From NCBI GenBank assembly GCA_001632435.1, contig KV423928.1, forward strand, positions 186,001 to 250,000: a stretch of 64,000 bases of DNA, given 5' to 3'. Below are positions 12,148-23,167 of this stretch, piece by piece. How positions within the stretch are numbered: position 1 is the first letter of the stretch; each line of letters starts with the position of its first letter. Position numbers and translations under genes: made by a program. The stretch comes from Calocera cornea HHB12733. Lineage: Eukaryota; Basidiomycota; Dacrymycetes; Dacrymycetales; Dacrymycetaceae. The notes under the pieces were generated by a model. That model was given only the letters and a program-made list of their open reading frames with translations, had not been told where the DNA came from and made no database searches.

Positions 12148-12927
12148 CGGCGAGAGAGATGGCGGGTGCCGCGGGGGCGGCAAGAGGGGCGGAAAGCGGC
12201 GGCGGGTGGGACCAGCCATCGCGGCGGACATTAGGCAGAAGAGGGGCTGTCCGGCGGGCGGGTCACGACCAAGGTGTCCGGAGAGTTGCGAATTGTGCAT
12301 TTCAGTAGGGAGGGCTAGTGCGGGCAGAGGGCTGGCAGAGGGGAGCAGAGGCTGATGTGCGAGCGACGTGACGGAACGAGTAGAGGGTGGCATGCGCAGC
12401 GCCGTGCGGTGGGCAGTCGACAGCACATGCCGACGCAAGTGTACTTTCGCGATTATCATAATACGTCGACGTTGGGAGTAAATGCATGGGATGGCACTGT
12501 GTTCATTCTTTCGCTTGTTGTGCGGTGCTGATGTTATGTAGCGTGCGAATCGACGGAAACGGCAGCAGGCGACTGGGAGGACTTTGCTGCCATTGCAATT
12601 ATCTCCACCTCCCCTCCTTCTGTGCGCAGCCCTCGTGCCACCCGGCCTCGCACCTTGCAGCAACCAATGTGCTGTAGCAAAGAAGCCCAACAATGACCGC
12701 ATCGCGTGCGAGGAAGAGAGTCGATGGTCGTCGTCATTCACACCGGCGGCAGTGCGGGATCATTCGAGAACGGCGTGCCGCGTGCAGCGCCTCTGAGGGC
12801 GACTGGCGACGGCTAGGGGCATATAACGACGCTCTAGGACCACCAGCTGCATACATCTAACACCAACACCGACTACTTATCTACAAGCGCACCCAGCAGC
12901 AGCAGCAGCAACCCCCCAAGCCTCGCC

Positions 12928-13669
12928 ATGTCCCTCAACTGGGCGATGCTCGACCCCAGCTCCGCCGAGCCCATCCCCCTCCCCGACGAGGAGATGATCC
13001 TCGCCCTCCCCGGGGCCGAGTTCACCCTCTTCGTCCCCTCCCCGCCGCCGCCCACCTCCGGGGCGCAGAGCGCGGGCGGCGCGGGCGGGCAGCCGCGGAA
13101 GATGCTCGCGAGCGGGAGGGTGTGGGTGTCTGATCAGCGGGTACGCTCCTTCTCCCCTCCCGCTTCGCAGCGGCGGCCCAGCTGACACAAATTGAATGCT
13201 AGGTGATCTTTGTCCCCCAGCCAGCGAAAGACGCGCCCTACGCGTCCCTCTCCCTCCCCCTGCCGGCGATCCTCTCCACCTCCTTCCAGCAGCCCATCTT
13301 CGGCTCGAACCACATCGTCCTCTCCCTCGCGCCCACGCCGGGCGGGGGGCTCACGCAGGGGACCAAGGCAGAGGTGCGGTTCAGGGACCGGGGCGCGTTC
13401 GAGTTTGTCAAGGTGCTGGAGGCGGCCAGGGAGAGGGCGGTGCATAAGGAGCGCGAGAGGGGGGACGAGGGCTTGCGTACGTCCCCTTTGCCTTCACTGA
13501 CGACCGTGTGTTTGCCGCAGGCCGCTCATTGCTTGTAGCGGTATACGAAGCTCCCCCGCCCGCGCACGGCGCTGCGCCCTCCAGCTCGGCGGGCCCATCC
13601 ACCACCACCACCGGCCCCACCGGCAGCATGAGCGTGCCGGAGGACGCCCCGCCGGGATACGAGCTCTGA
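12928..13669 (+). CDS. GRAM-domain protein, WBP2-like, ending in a PPGY motif
   Basis: Exons 12928-13140, 13203-13476 and 13521-13669 give 211 aa. It begins MSLNWAMLDPSS. Around residues 60-150 it has the WBP2-type GRAM/PH-like core: SGRVWVSDQRVIFVPQ, QQPIFGSNHIVLSLAPTPGG, EVRFRDRGAFEFVKVLE. The last residues are APPGYEL; the PPGY is a PY motif that binds WW domains. WBP2 relatives are small adaptors that link phosphoinositide or membrane recognition to WW-domain partners such as Nedd4/Rsp5 ligases and YAP. In fungi the likely partner is an Rsp5-type E3 ligase. Introns are 62 and 44 nt. It converges tail-to-tail with the CCDC97-like gene. Family call is fairly firm; biological role is inferred. 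Confidence 0.8.
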
Positions 13670-13884
13670 CCGTCCGCGACGGCGAGAGAGATGTAGATGT
13701 ATGGCAGCAGGCGGGGAGGCGGGTTGTGTAGCATGCGGACTGTGCACGGGGCCACGGAGGGGAGGGGAGTAACATTGTCCGGTCCGGTCTGGGTCTGGCT
13801 CTTCCATGAAACTGAGAATGAATTGCACGTTCTGTTATCTACATTGCTAGCGATACAGCAGGCCACAGCCGTGCTCGGACTGGC

Positions 13885-14745
13885 CTAGTAGTCCAGCACG
13901 CCCGTGTCGTCCCCGCCCATAGGGTCATCCTCGCCCTCGCCCTCCTCCCCAGCATCAAACCACCGCTCCTCGCCCTCCCTCTCCAGCTCCGCGTCCCACC
14001 CGTCCTCCCAGTCGCACGCATAGTCCGCCCACCCCAGCCTCCCGGCCACAAACCGTTCCCTCACGGCGCGCTCGAATGCGCGCTTGACGCCTTCAGCACT
14101 GGTGCTCGCGCCCTCGTCTTCTGAGGAGGTCTCGTGTGAGCTCAGCGAGCCCATCTCCTCCTCCTCCTCCTCCTCCTCCTGCTCTGGCTCCGGCTGCTGA
14201 GCCCGCGCAAGCGCCCTCGCCCTCCTCCTCTCCCTCTCAGCCTCCCCAGCCCTCTCCATCTCATACCCGCCCAACAGCGCGCCCAAGTCCCCAACCATGC
14301 CGGCGCCCTCCGGCCCCTTGCGGCCGACAAACTCTTGCTTCGCCCACGCGCGTTCCTCCGCCGCTTCCCGCTCGCCGGGCTTGGGGAGGGATAGCCCGGC
14401 AGCGGGCCCGCCGAGGGCGGACCAGAGCGCCGGCTCGCGCGCCGCTGCGTGCGGCCAGGCGAGCTGGGCGGGTAGGGGCGGGTGGAGCGCGTACGCCAGC
14501 CGGCGGTTGCGGATCAGGGGGAGCTGTGCGCGCTGCTCGGGCGTGAGGAGGCGCTCGAACGGGGCGGCGTGGGAGGGGGGCAGGTGGGGCAGGTGCTGGC
14601 GGAGGAAGGGGAGGGGCTGGGTGGCGGGGGACGGGGTGTAGGCCGGGGGGAGGGAGAGGTAGGCGAGGATTGGGCTGGGGGAGAAGGGGTGCTGCGGCGG
14701 GGATGGCGGGGACGGCGAGGACGAGGACGAGGACGGGGAGGACAT
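13885..14745 (-). CDS. CCDC97-like protein
   Basis: Single-exon frame of 286 aa starting MSSPSSSSSSPSPPSPPQ. Residues 1-70 are Ser/Pro-rich. A middle part (LTPEQRAQLPLIRNRRLAYA) leads to an Arg/Glu-rich helix and a run of eight glutamates. The C-terminal segment (RAVRERFVAGRLGWADYACD, then EREGEERWFD) has the pattern of the CCDC97 C-terminal domain: R-F-L/V-x-G, Y-x-x-x-D, and E-E-R-[YW]-F-D. CCDC97 has been found with the SF3B part of the U2 snRNP, so a nuclear splicing-linked role is possible. Convergent with the GRAM gene; its start is about 400 bp from the Myb gene. Family call is moderate, as only the C-terminal block is diagnostic. Confidence 0.6.
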   Translation of the reverse strand: MSSPSSSSSSPSPPSPPQHPFSPSPILAYLSLPPAYTPSPATQPLPFLRQHLPHLPPSHAAPFERLLTPEQRAQLPLIRNRRLAYALHPPLPAQLAWPHAAAREPALWSALGGPAAGLSLPKPGEREAAEERAWAKQEFVGRKGPEGAGMVGDLGALLGGYEMERAGEAERERRRARALARAQQPEPEQEEEEEEEEMGSLSSHETSSEDEGASTSAEGVKRAFERAVRERFVAGRLGWADYACDWEDGWDAELEREGEERWFDAGEEGEGEDDPMGGDDTGVLDY

Positions 14746-15148
14746 GCTAGGGCATCGCTTGTGTTGTAATTACCTCCAAGGGCTATCAGTCGCACACTCA
14801 GGCTGCCGGTCAGCGGCGGCCCACCAGCGGCGCGGCAGATCTGCCTCCGTGCGGAGCCAATGTCGGGCAGCACGTGACGGCTGACTTCTGCGTGCAGCAT
14901 GCCGGCGCCGCCCTCCGCCCGTCTCAATTTCCTCCCACCCCGTGCGGGTCCCTCTCGGCCCACAACACCACACAACACCATTCAACAATCAGGGCGGTTG
15001 GACAGCCCTTGACAGCGACACATACATACACGGCTCGGTGGGACACAGCAGTTTGCAAACACGGCGGAAGAGATCACAACTGCGGAGCTGGACGACCTGT
15101 GCGCACCTCCCATCCCTCCCCGTCCATTCAACAGCGCTTGGAATACTG
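14746..15148. promoter_or_regulatory. Bidirectional intergenic region between CCDC97-like and Myb genes
   Basis: About 400 bp between two divergent starts, so it must hold both promoters. I recognise no specific TATA box, and no coding feature was found. Confidence 0.45.
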
Positions 15149-18030
15149 ATGCGGGTGCCGGGATGCAGCCTCGCGGAGGAGGAGGAGTCCCACGCCCACC
15201 TCGCACCTTCCCACCCCTCAAACCAGCCAGAACAGCTCGGCCTCGCAGAGGAGGAGATCCTGGACCTCGACCCGCCCGACGAGTCTCGGCCGAAGGGCGT
15301 GCAGGACGGGGAGGAGCGGGAGCCCTTAGGGGATGAGGAGCTGGGCCGCATGAGGCAACGGGTGCAGGAGATGGGCTACGCCGGGAAGCGCTCGGCGAGG
15401 GAGGTTGAGCTGGCTGACATGGTCGGTCCCTTCCCATTCCTCCTGCAAGCCCCAGCTGACGACAAGCCACAGGTGCTGCGGCTCACCGACCCGGCCCTGC
15501 GTCCCCCGCTGCAGGAAACCATCGCCGCGCAGGCAGGGAGCATCGCCCAGCTGCAGCAGCTCGCCCATGCCCAGAGGACCTTCTTCGCTGCGCACCAGGA
15601 GGCCGCGCGCGCGGGGTGGGAGGCGGAGCGCCTGGGGTGGGTGCGGGTTGCGGCTGCGCTGGGGGAGCGGGTGCGCCGCGCTGAGGAGGGCGGGAGGGTC
15701 ACCGAGGTGTGTTCATTACATTGTTGGGGACGTGGTGGTTGAGCAAGACGAGTAGGAGGTGGAGCACGTCGTCCGCACGTTGCAGTCCGACAAGCGGGCG
15801 CTGCGGCAGCAGGTGAGTGGGCAGCTACGTGTGCCCCTGTCACGTGACTAAAATCACTCCCTCCCCCTTTCCCCTTCCCACCCCACAGCTGCACGACGCC
15901 CACACGCGCCTGGCCGCGCTCGAGCAAACGATGGACGACCTGCGCCCGTTACTGCTGCTCAAGCCCGCCCCGCCCGCCCCCGGCCCAGCCAGGTCCAAAG
16001 CGGCCGTGGCCCTCTTCTCCCCCCGCCAGCAGCAGCAGAGGCACCCGCGCCCCGCCTCCGCCGACGCCCGCGCAGAGCACATCCTCCTGGCCGCGCGCCG
16101 CCGGGGCCCGCCCCTCCTCGCCGACATCCTAGACCGGCTTCCCCAGCCCTTGTCCTCCAACCCCAACCCCAACCCCAACACCTCCACCGCCCCCGGCGCC
16201 CCGCAGACGCCCAAGACCCCGCGGCGCAAGCGCGCCGCCCCGGCCAGCAGCGCCCGGCCAGACGAGGGCGATTTCCCAGACCGGCAGCAGCAGATGCGCA
16301 TCGGCGGGCCCGTCCCCCAGTCGGCGCCCGCCGCCCCAGGGCTCGAGCAGATCCTCTCCGCCGCGAGGGAGCTGGACGACGGGGCGCGGACGGCCGAGCC
16401 GGCGTTTAAGCGGCGCAGGCTGGTGGACCCGACGCTCGATGATGTGGACAGCACGCCCACGAGGAGCACCTTCCGCCAGAGAGGCATGATGGGCGATGCT
16501 GCTGCTGCTGCTGCTTCCTCCGCTGCTGGGCCGCCTGCCTCCGCTGCTGCTGCTGGTGGCGCAGGAGGCGCGGCGGGCAGGGGACGGACAGCGCTGGACG
16601 TCTTGGCGGAACAAGCCTTCTCCGCCAGCCAGGAGACGGCCCATTCGCAGTCGCAGTCGCAGTCGCAGTCGCAGTCCGGCAGGGCAGGCTCGCCGGCCAG
16701 GGAAAGGGACGGCTCCTCCCGGTCCCAGTCGGGGTCGGCATCGGCATCGGCGCACAGCACCCCGACCCCAGCACGCCAAGGGAGCCTGCAGCCCGCGTTC
16801 ATGATGGACTTCCCGCCGCCCTCGACGCCTACGCCAACGCCTACGCCCGGGGCGCGGAAAGGGTTCCCGCCTCCGGGCACGGAGCCGTCTACGCCTACCC
16901 CCTCGCAACAGCAGCGCAAGGGCAAGCAGCCGCCACCCTCGGGGAGGAGCGTGGGCATGGGCATGGAGATGGGCATGGAGATGGAGATGGTGGAGACGCC
17001 CAGGCTGGGAATGCAGATGAAGGAGAGTGACGTGCGGGCGGATGTGGTCCCTAGTCCGGCGCCGAAGCATGGGTTCTCGCCGAGGAAGAGGAAGAGGAGC
17101 CCCGAGCCTGAGCCTGAGCCTGAGCGGGCGGCTGTGGACGTTGTTGCGCTGCCTGGTGTCGGGGAGGCGGGGGAGGAGCACGCGGAGGAGAGCATGGTGC
17201 CGCCGGAGGAGCTGCTGGGGGACGCGCTCCGCCCGTCGTCCCCTGTGCCGCTCGCTGTTGCAGAGCCCAGCAGCGGGCCCGGCACCGCTTCCTCCTCTTC
17301 TGCCGCACCAGCCGTAGCCGCGGCAGCAGCGCCAGACCTGCGAGTGACCGAAAAGGACGTAGCGGACGCGGTGGCCTTCCTCGCCTCCGCCTCTGTGCAG
17401 GCGGACCGCGGCCAGCTCGCGAGGATCACGAACGAGATGCCGAAGCGGCAGCGCAGCCCGTATGTCAAGTGGAGCAAGGAGGAGGATGAGCTGCTTACCC
17501 GGGTGAGTTCCTCGTCGTCAGAAGCGATGGTGTCCTGATGGTGCTGGGTCATGGCAGGCGGTGGCAAAGTATGGCCAGAAGTGGGATCTGGTGCAGAAGG
17601 CCCTGCCGAGCAGGGGCTATCATCAAGTGCGGCAGCGGTGGCTACGGAAATTGGGTGCGTGTTGCCTGGTCTTGCTTCTTTCCGCTGGTGACTGACAGCA
17701 AGGCACTCAGGCGTGTTCGACAACAACAAGTCTGGAGAGGGATCGCCGCCTACACCCTCGCCAGGCCCATCACACAGTATGGTGCTCGCCCAGCTGGGGA
17801 TGCCCCCTCCCTCCCTTTCGCTGGGCAGCCTAGGCAGCCCAACAGGCCCGAGGCTCGGCCTAGCCCCGCTCAGCAGCGAGGTGGTGCCCAACCCCGCTGC
17901 GCTTCTATTCCCCCCACCAAGCGGAGGGCAGCCGCACACGAACGAGAAAGGGTTGGACGGTCAGTTAGGCCTGGGGAGCGTGGAGCGGGTGGGAGCGCCG
18001 AATGGCACCACGACGGGGACGGGGATGTGA
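15149..18030 (+). CDS. Myb/SANT-domain nuclear protein with N-terminal coiled coil
   Basis: Exons 15149-15706, 15756-15812, 15889-17502, 17558-17654 and 17711-18030 give 881 aa with no frame break. Residues 1-260 include a helical heptad-like stretch (IAQLQQLAHAQRTFFAAHQE; VEHVVRTLQSDKRALRQQLH) that looks like a coiled coil. The next 450 residues are low complexity: poly-Ala, repeated Ser-Gln, repeated Thr-Pro and Met-Glu-Met-Gly units, and a basic FSPRKRKRSP that could be a nuclear signal. A single Myb/SANT repeat lies at about 729-776: YVKWSKEEDELLTRAVAKYG, WDLVQKALPSRG, VRQRWLRKLG. The tail is Pro/Gly-rich. A DNA- or histone-binding regulator is inferred. I cannot name an orthologue. GC content is very high and codon use is strongly C/G-ending. 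Confidence 0.75.
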
Positions 18031-18336
18031 GGACCTGGGGGTGGGACAGGGCTTGGCGTGCACACTTCGCGTGGGCGTTCGTAGTTGACATTTCGGGCGG
18101 GTTGTGAGATACATATGAGGGTGCTGGGTCTTGCTATATAGTTGGCATCTGTTGTATTCGGGAAAAGGTCTTGCTATTAGTTGGTGTGAATCAATAGTGA
18201 TGTACTGCTGCAACCGCTTCTCGCACAGCAGGCGCCGCGCCTTGCGGGAAGTTGATCCGCGTCTCTCGGCTCCGAGCTCCCTGACGTACAAGGCACTCGC
18301 GTTCGCCCTCCTCCCGACTACCCAACGCCCGGGGTA

Positions 18337-21300
18337 ATGACGACCCCCGACGCCCACAACGGGCAACTAGACGACGACCGACCTTCGGTCAAGGGGCCTG
18401 CCGATGATGGAGAGCCTATTGATGGACCGGAGATGAACGGGGGGCATGAGACGGACGACAGCGGCGATGGTGATGGTGTCGAGGGGACGCATGCGCCAGA
18501 GGTCGAGAGCGTGGTGTCGAATGGGCATGGGGACAAGAATGGAGTGGATGAGGCCCATGCTCTCCCTGAAGATGCTGAGGAGGAGGAGGGCGAGGCAGAT
18601 GGCGAGTCGGAGGAGGATGAAGAGGATGAGGAGGACGAGGATGGTGAAGAGGAGGACGAGGAACCCACCCTCAAGTACGAGACTATGAAGACACCGGCGT
18701 TCGACTTCTTGCAGAAAGAGGCGATATCCTCTGTTTATGCGTCCACTGAATTCTTGGCACGTGTCTTCCTCTCATTCACCATTGATGTCGTGGCTTACGG
18801 CGGAGCAGGTATTCGGTACACACAATGGCGTTGTGCACATCATCGACCACCAGGGCAACAACATCAAGGCGTATCGCTCGCACTCTGCCACAATCAGCAG
18901 TATCGATGTCGACTACGAGAATCAGTTCATTGCCACCGCCTCGGTGGATGGGAAGGTGATCATCCATTCCCTCCACACACCCGAGAACTACTCGTTCGAC
19001 CTCCGCCGGCCCATGCGCACCGTCGCCCTCGAACCCGGGTTCGCACACAAGAGTGGACGGCAGTTCATTTGCGGAGGAATGGCGGGGAACCTCGTCCTCT
19101 ATGACAAGGGGTGGATGGGACACAAAGGGCAGATTCTGCATAGTGGAGAGGGCCCGATCTGGGAGACGAGCTGGATGGGCAACTTGATTGCATGGGCGAA
19201 TGACCTGGTGCGCCTCCTACATGCATCAATAACGAACGCACCAGGTCTAACGATGTTGACAGGGTGTAAAGATATTCGATACTGCCTCTCACTCTCGAAT
19301 CGGATTCATAGACCGTGCCGCCGATTCCCCTCGTGCCGACCTCTTCAAGTGCAACCTCCGCTGGCGAGACGAGCATACCCTCCTCATCGGCTGGGCGGGC
19401 CACCTCAAAGTCGCGCGTGTCCGTCAACGACCGAACCTACCGCCTGGTGCTCCACCACTCATGATTGAGATCACCTCGCACTTTGCACTCGATTACATGG
19501 TGGCTGGCATCGCGAGCTACGAGAACTCATACCTCATGCTGTCGTACATCCCCCCGGACACGTACACCGAAGAAGAGACAGAGGACCGAGAGCGTCAACG
19601 ACGAAAGGCCGCACTACCCCCCGAATTGAACTTGATCTCTCGATCAGGAGAACAGGAATCGTCGGATGTACTGGCTGTATCGGGGTACGGTGCATATGGA
19701 TGCAACGACTATGCGCTCGCGCCATCAATTAAAGAGAAGGACCCGTTCTTTGTGGTCATGAGCCCCAAGTCTGTCATCGTCGCTCGACCAAGGGATAGGA
19801 GCGACCACGTCGACTGGCTGGTAGAGAAGCGGAGGTACGCTGAGGCGCTGGAAGAGGTGGAGAAGATGGGCGGGAGCCGAGAATGGGACGTAATCAGCGT
19901 TGGCGAAAAGTTCATAGAGAGCCTGGTGGATGAGGGCCAGTTCGGGAAAGCGGCACAGCTTTGTCCGAAGGTCTGCGGGGACAATGCGAAAGCGTGGGAG
20001 GACTGGATCTTCATCTTCGTCCAGAAGGGACAGCTAATGGTGAGTTATATTCGACAACAAGCTGCGATATCATGCTGATTCAGGCGCAGGCGATCGTTCC
20101 TTTTATTCCCACCCAACATCCTCAGCTCTCCCACGTTGTGTACGAGATGGTTCTGGCACACTACTTGTCCAACAACCGCGACGCCCTGTTGCACACCATC
20201 CGTACATGGCCGCACGGCATATACGACAGCTCGGCAGTCATAGTTGCTGTGCAGGGCGAGCTCGAGCGTCAACCCAACTCGCCTATCCTGATGGAGTGCC
20301 TCGCCGAACTGTTCATCCAGAACCATCAGCCAGGGCGCGCATTGCCCTACTTGCTGAGGCTACGGAAACCGAACGTGATCGACTTAATCAGAGAACACAA
20401 CCTTTTCACGGCTGTCAGAGATCAGGTGCTGTTGCTGGTGGAGTTTGACCAGGATCTCGAGCAACAGCGGAGGGAGAAGGAAGGGGAGACAAGCACTTCG
20501 CCTCCCACTTCGAAACACAGTGCCGCCATCGCTCTCTTGGTTGCTCATACGGATTCCATCCCGGTATGTGTCTTGCTCCGGTTGCTTGAGTAACCTCATT
20601 AACAAGGTTTAGATTGGACGAGTGGTACAGCAACTTGAAACAAGACCGCAGTTTTTGTATCTGTATCTGGATGCCCTGTTCGACCGAGATCCGCTCCTCA
20701 CATCAGACTTTGCGGATCGTCAGGTACGGCTTCTGGTCATGTTTGCGTTATGCCAAATGTTGACCCTGGGAATAGGTTCAGCTGTATGCGGAGTTTGACC
20801 ACAAGCGCCTAATGGACTTTCTCCGAGCGAGCAATTATTACAGCTTGGAACGGGTTTGTGTATTTCCCCGCGCGGGTGGACTTTGCTGAAAGGGTGTAAA
20901 GGCGTATCGGATTTGCAAGGAACGCGACTTTGTCCCGGAACAGGTGTTCTTGCTTGGCCGGATGGGAAACAATAAGGCAGCGCTCAATCTCATCATTGAG
21001 CGGCTCGGCGATGTCAAACGAGTAAGTTGCTGCCTCGCCCCTTTGATGACGTGCTGACACCATCCAGGCTATTGATTTCGCCAAGGAGCAGAATGACGAA
21101 GAGCTTTGGGAAGACCTCCTTCGATACTCAGAAACACGACCTGGTTCGTGTTTCAATGGAAACATTACACTTCCTGCTGACACTGTGTATAGCATTTATC
21201 CGCGGCTTGCTCGAGAACGTAGGAGCGGAGATTAACCCTGTCAGACTCATCCGTCGCATACGGAATGGTCTTGAAGTGCCGGGTCTCAAAGCGGCCTTGA

Positions 21301-21884
21301 TCAAGATCCTGCAAGATTTCAATCTGCAGGTATGATGCCTCATCACAGCTACTGTCTTCTTCGCGTGACGCTGATTCCTCTGGCAGATTTCCTTGTTACA
21401 AGGAACTCAGGCGATTATGTTCAGCGATTGCACCGACCTCGCGAGACGATTGCAGAGTGGTCAAACAAGTGGCGCTTTCTGCAGTGGTGCGTGCATCTGC
21501 GAGCTGTTGACTCCGAAAGCTAATTGTCCTCTCAGCAACCATGTTGTGTCCCGTCTGCGATCTCCCGTTATTCGTGGCGCCTGCACCGTCAGCCGAGCCA
21601 GAAGAACTGGCATTGTCGTTCTTATGCGGCCACATTGTACATGCACGACATGTCAAAGGGGCGGATAGCCTGCCGCCCCAACCGCCGAACATCGTAAGGG
21701 GTTTCCTTGGCAGCCAAGCCCGCGCTCGGGATAGGGTAGGAGCGAAGTTGGCCTAGTGAGTCCGACTCCCGATACACCATGCTGTCCTTGACCTGCTTTC
21801 AGCGCTTCCTTGGTCCGCGCCCGGCTCGAGGACGGCTGTCCAGTATGTCACAGGAGCGACGAGGGCGATGGAGAGCTTGTATAG
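18337..21884 (+). CDS. VPS41: VPS41, HOPS tethering complex subunit
   Basis: Multi-exon gene with about ten introns. The start MTTPDAHNGQLDDDRPSVKG opens a ~110-residue acidic N-terminus, then LKYETMKTPAFDFLQKEAIS. WD-like blades follow (VFGTHNGVVHIIDHQGNNIK, IATASVDGKVIIHSLHTP, CGGMAGNLVLYDKGWMGHK), then the conserved block SDVLAVSGYGAYGCNDYALA with FVVMSPKSVIVARPRDRSDH. The rest is a clathrin-heavy-chain-like helical repeat (AYRICKERDFVPEQVFLLGR; NALNLIIERLGD type motifs). It ends in a RING-like finger, MLCPVCDLPL ... LCGHIVHARH ... GCPVCHRSDE. VPS41 links Ypt7/Rab7 membranes for vacuole fusion and AP-3 traffic. The last exon boundary and stop (21882-21884) are clear. The join after exon 1 near 18757-18808 is the only splice I could not fix exactly. 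Confidence 0.93.
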
Positions 21885-22334
21885 GTTTGTCATTATTCCT
21901 TAAGTATTTTGATTCCCCGGACACATGTATACCCGACACATAATTGCAGCGGGATTTGATCGTGGGCCGGCCCCGTAACGACAGGAGTCGTGCTCGGAGG
22001 ATGCTAGATCGTGCTCCGTATTCAACGGTCGTGCCACGAGGTCCTTCAATACACCGCGTCTATCTGACTGCCACAAGACCTTAATGACAATCGTCAAAAG
22101 CTTTTTCTTTCCTAACTCTAATGTAGAACAAGTGTGAAATTGTACAACTGAGTCCGAAAGTCCGTACGGTGACGTAGCAGCAGATAGAATGGGCAAAGTC
22201 GCAGGGAACCTGAGTCCGATGCCGCACACTACCTACCACAAAGGCTCGTTGAATTCTCTTTGATGAAGCTTTCCAATGCATGCATCGCCATCGTGAACGT
22301 CGTCGGGCGTCATTAAGGGAGTGCAGGACGACGT
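21885..22334. other. Convergent intergenic region
   Basis: Lies between the 3' ends of VPS41 and the secreted-protein gene. Nothing recognisable beyond what must be two 3' UTRs. Confidence 0.5.
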
Positions 22335-23167
22335 CTATGCAGAGTCGAGGTAGAACTTGATCGTAGCAAAGTTGTTGTTGCTGCCGTACTCGCTAATGAG
22401 CTTGCCCAGATCGCCGGTGAAACCGAACCAGTCGTAGTCGGTGTCCCAGAAGATGGTGGCTGGCTGAGAGCTGCCGTCGGTGTTGATCCACGCAGCAGTC
22501 AGCTCGCTGGACCCGGAGTCGTACGACCAGACGGCTGCCTCGATCAGAGTGGGGTCATCAGAGATGACGTCGTAGTAGTTGTCACCGACAGCGGGCTTGG
22601 CACCAGACGCGGTCGAGGCGGTAGGGCCAATGAGACCGAAATTGTCGGAGCCAGGGCCGATATCAGGCTCGTCCTCCTCCTGAATGAAACCGACGTAAGG
22701 GGTCTTGGCATCCGGGCCGTTGGAAGCCTTGAGCAGCGAGGGATGAGGCGTCAGACAAGGGATAGAGACCTTGAGGGCGGCAGATTTGTCCGTAGTAGCG
22801 GTGCTGTAACTATGAATGATGTCAGACGAGGCAACGTGTACAATGTGCTTGGTGCTTACACTCCAGTAGTGTTCGAGACCGTCGCGGAAAGCCAACCGGC
22901 GGGACCCTGGCCGAGGACATACGTGCTGATGTATCCCGAGCAGGTCGCAGCAGGGCCGGCGCTAGGGCTCGGGCTGGGAGAAGCAGAGCGCTTCGCGGCC
23001 TGGACCTTCGTAGGAGCATAGAGCGACTTCGGCTTCAGAGGCGAGAGGTTGGCGGCGAAGCGCTTGGCATTGGTCCAACCCTCCTCGAGCGTACGCATAA
23101 CCGGTGGGATAGCGAGAGCGCTCGCATAAGTGGCCAGAAGCAGCAGAATGACGGCGCGGAAGTGCAT
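22335..23167 (-). CDS. Secreted protein of unknown function
   Basis: Two exons, 23167-22860 and 22809-22335, give 260 aa. The N-terminus MHFRAVILLLLATYASALAI is a clear signal peptide with likely cleavage after ASA. A short basic and Ser/Pro spacer (residues about 45-75) is followed by a compact extracellular domain with few cysteines (CSGYISTYVLGQGPAGWLSA; IPCLTPHP). It is rich in Asp, Trp and Tyr near the C-terminus (FWDTDYDWFGFTGDLGKLIS). The ending on a beta-rich segment resembles the many uncharacterised secreted proteins of wood- and litter-decay basidiomycetes. No catalytic motif is evident. The intron is 50 nt with a canonical gtaagc donor. Secretion is confident; function is unknown. 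Confidence 0.8.

Larger units (their letters stand above)
9447..12927. other. 3.5-kb gene-poor interval
   Basis: No recognisable protein family is encoded on either strand. It contains the upstream region of the HDAC gene, a poly-C tract, a possible spliced transcript (11030-11900, minus) and a GGTTGC repeat, each listed separately. The numerous short ORFs here are Arg/Gly/Pro-rich shadows of GC-rich DNA. Confidence 0.55.

Noticed and set aside
15840..17939. 699-codon minus-strand ORF opposite the Myb gene
   Set aside because: Antisense of a GC-rich, repetitive coding region. The plus strand has consistent splice sites, phases and a Myb domain; the minus frame has no recognisable motif.
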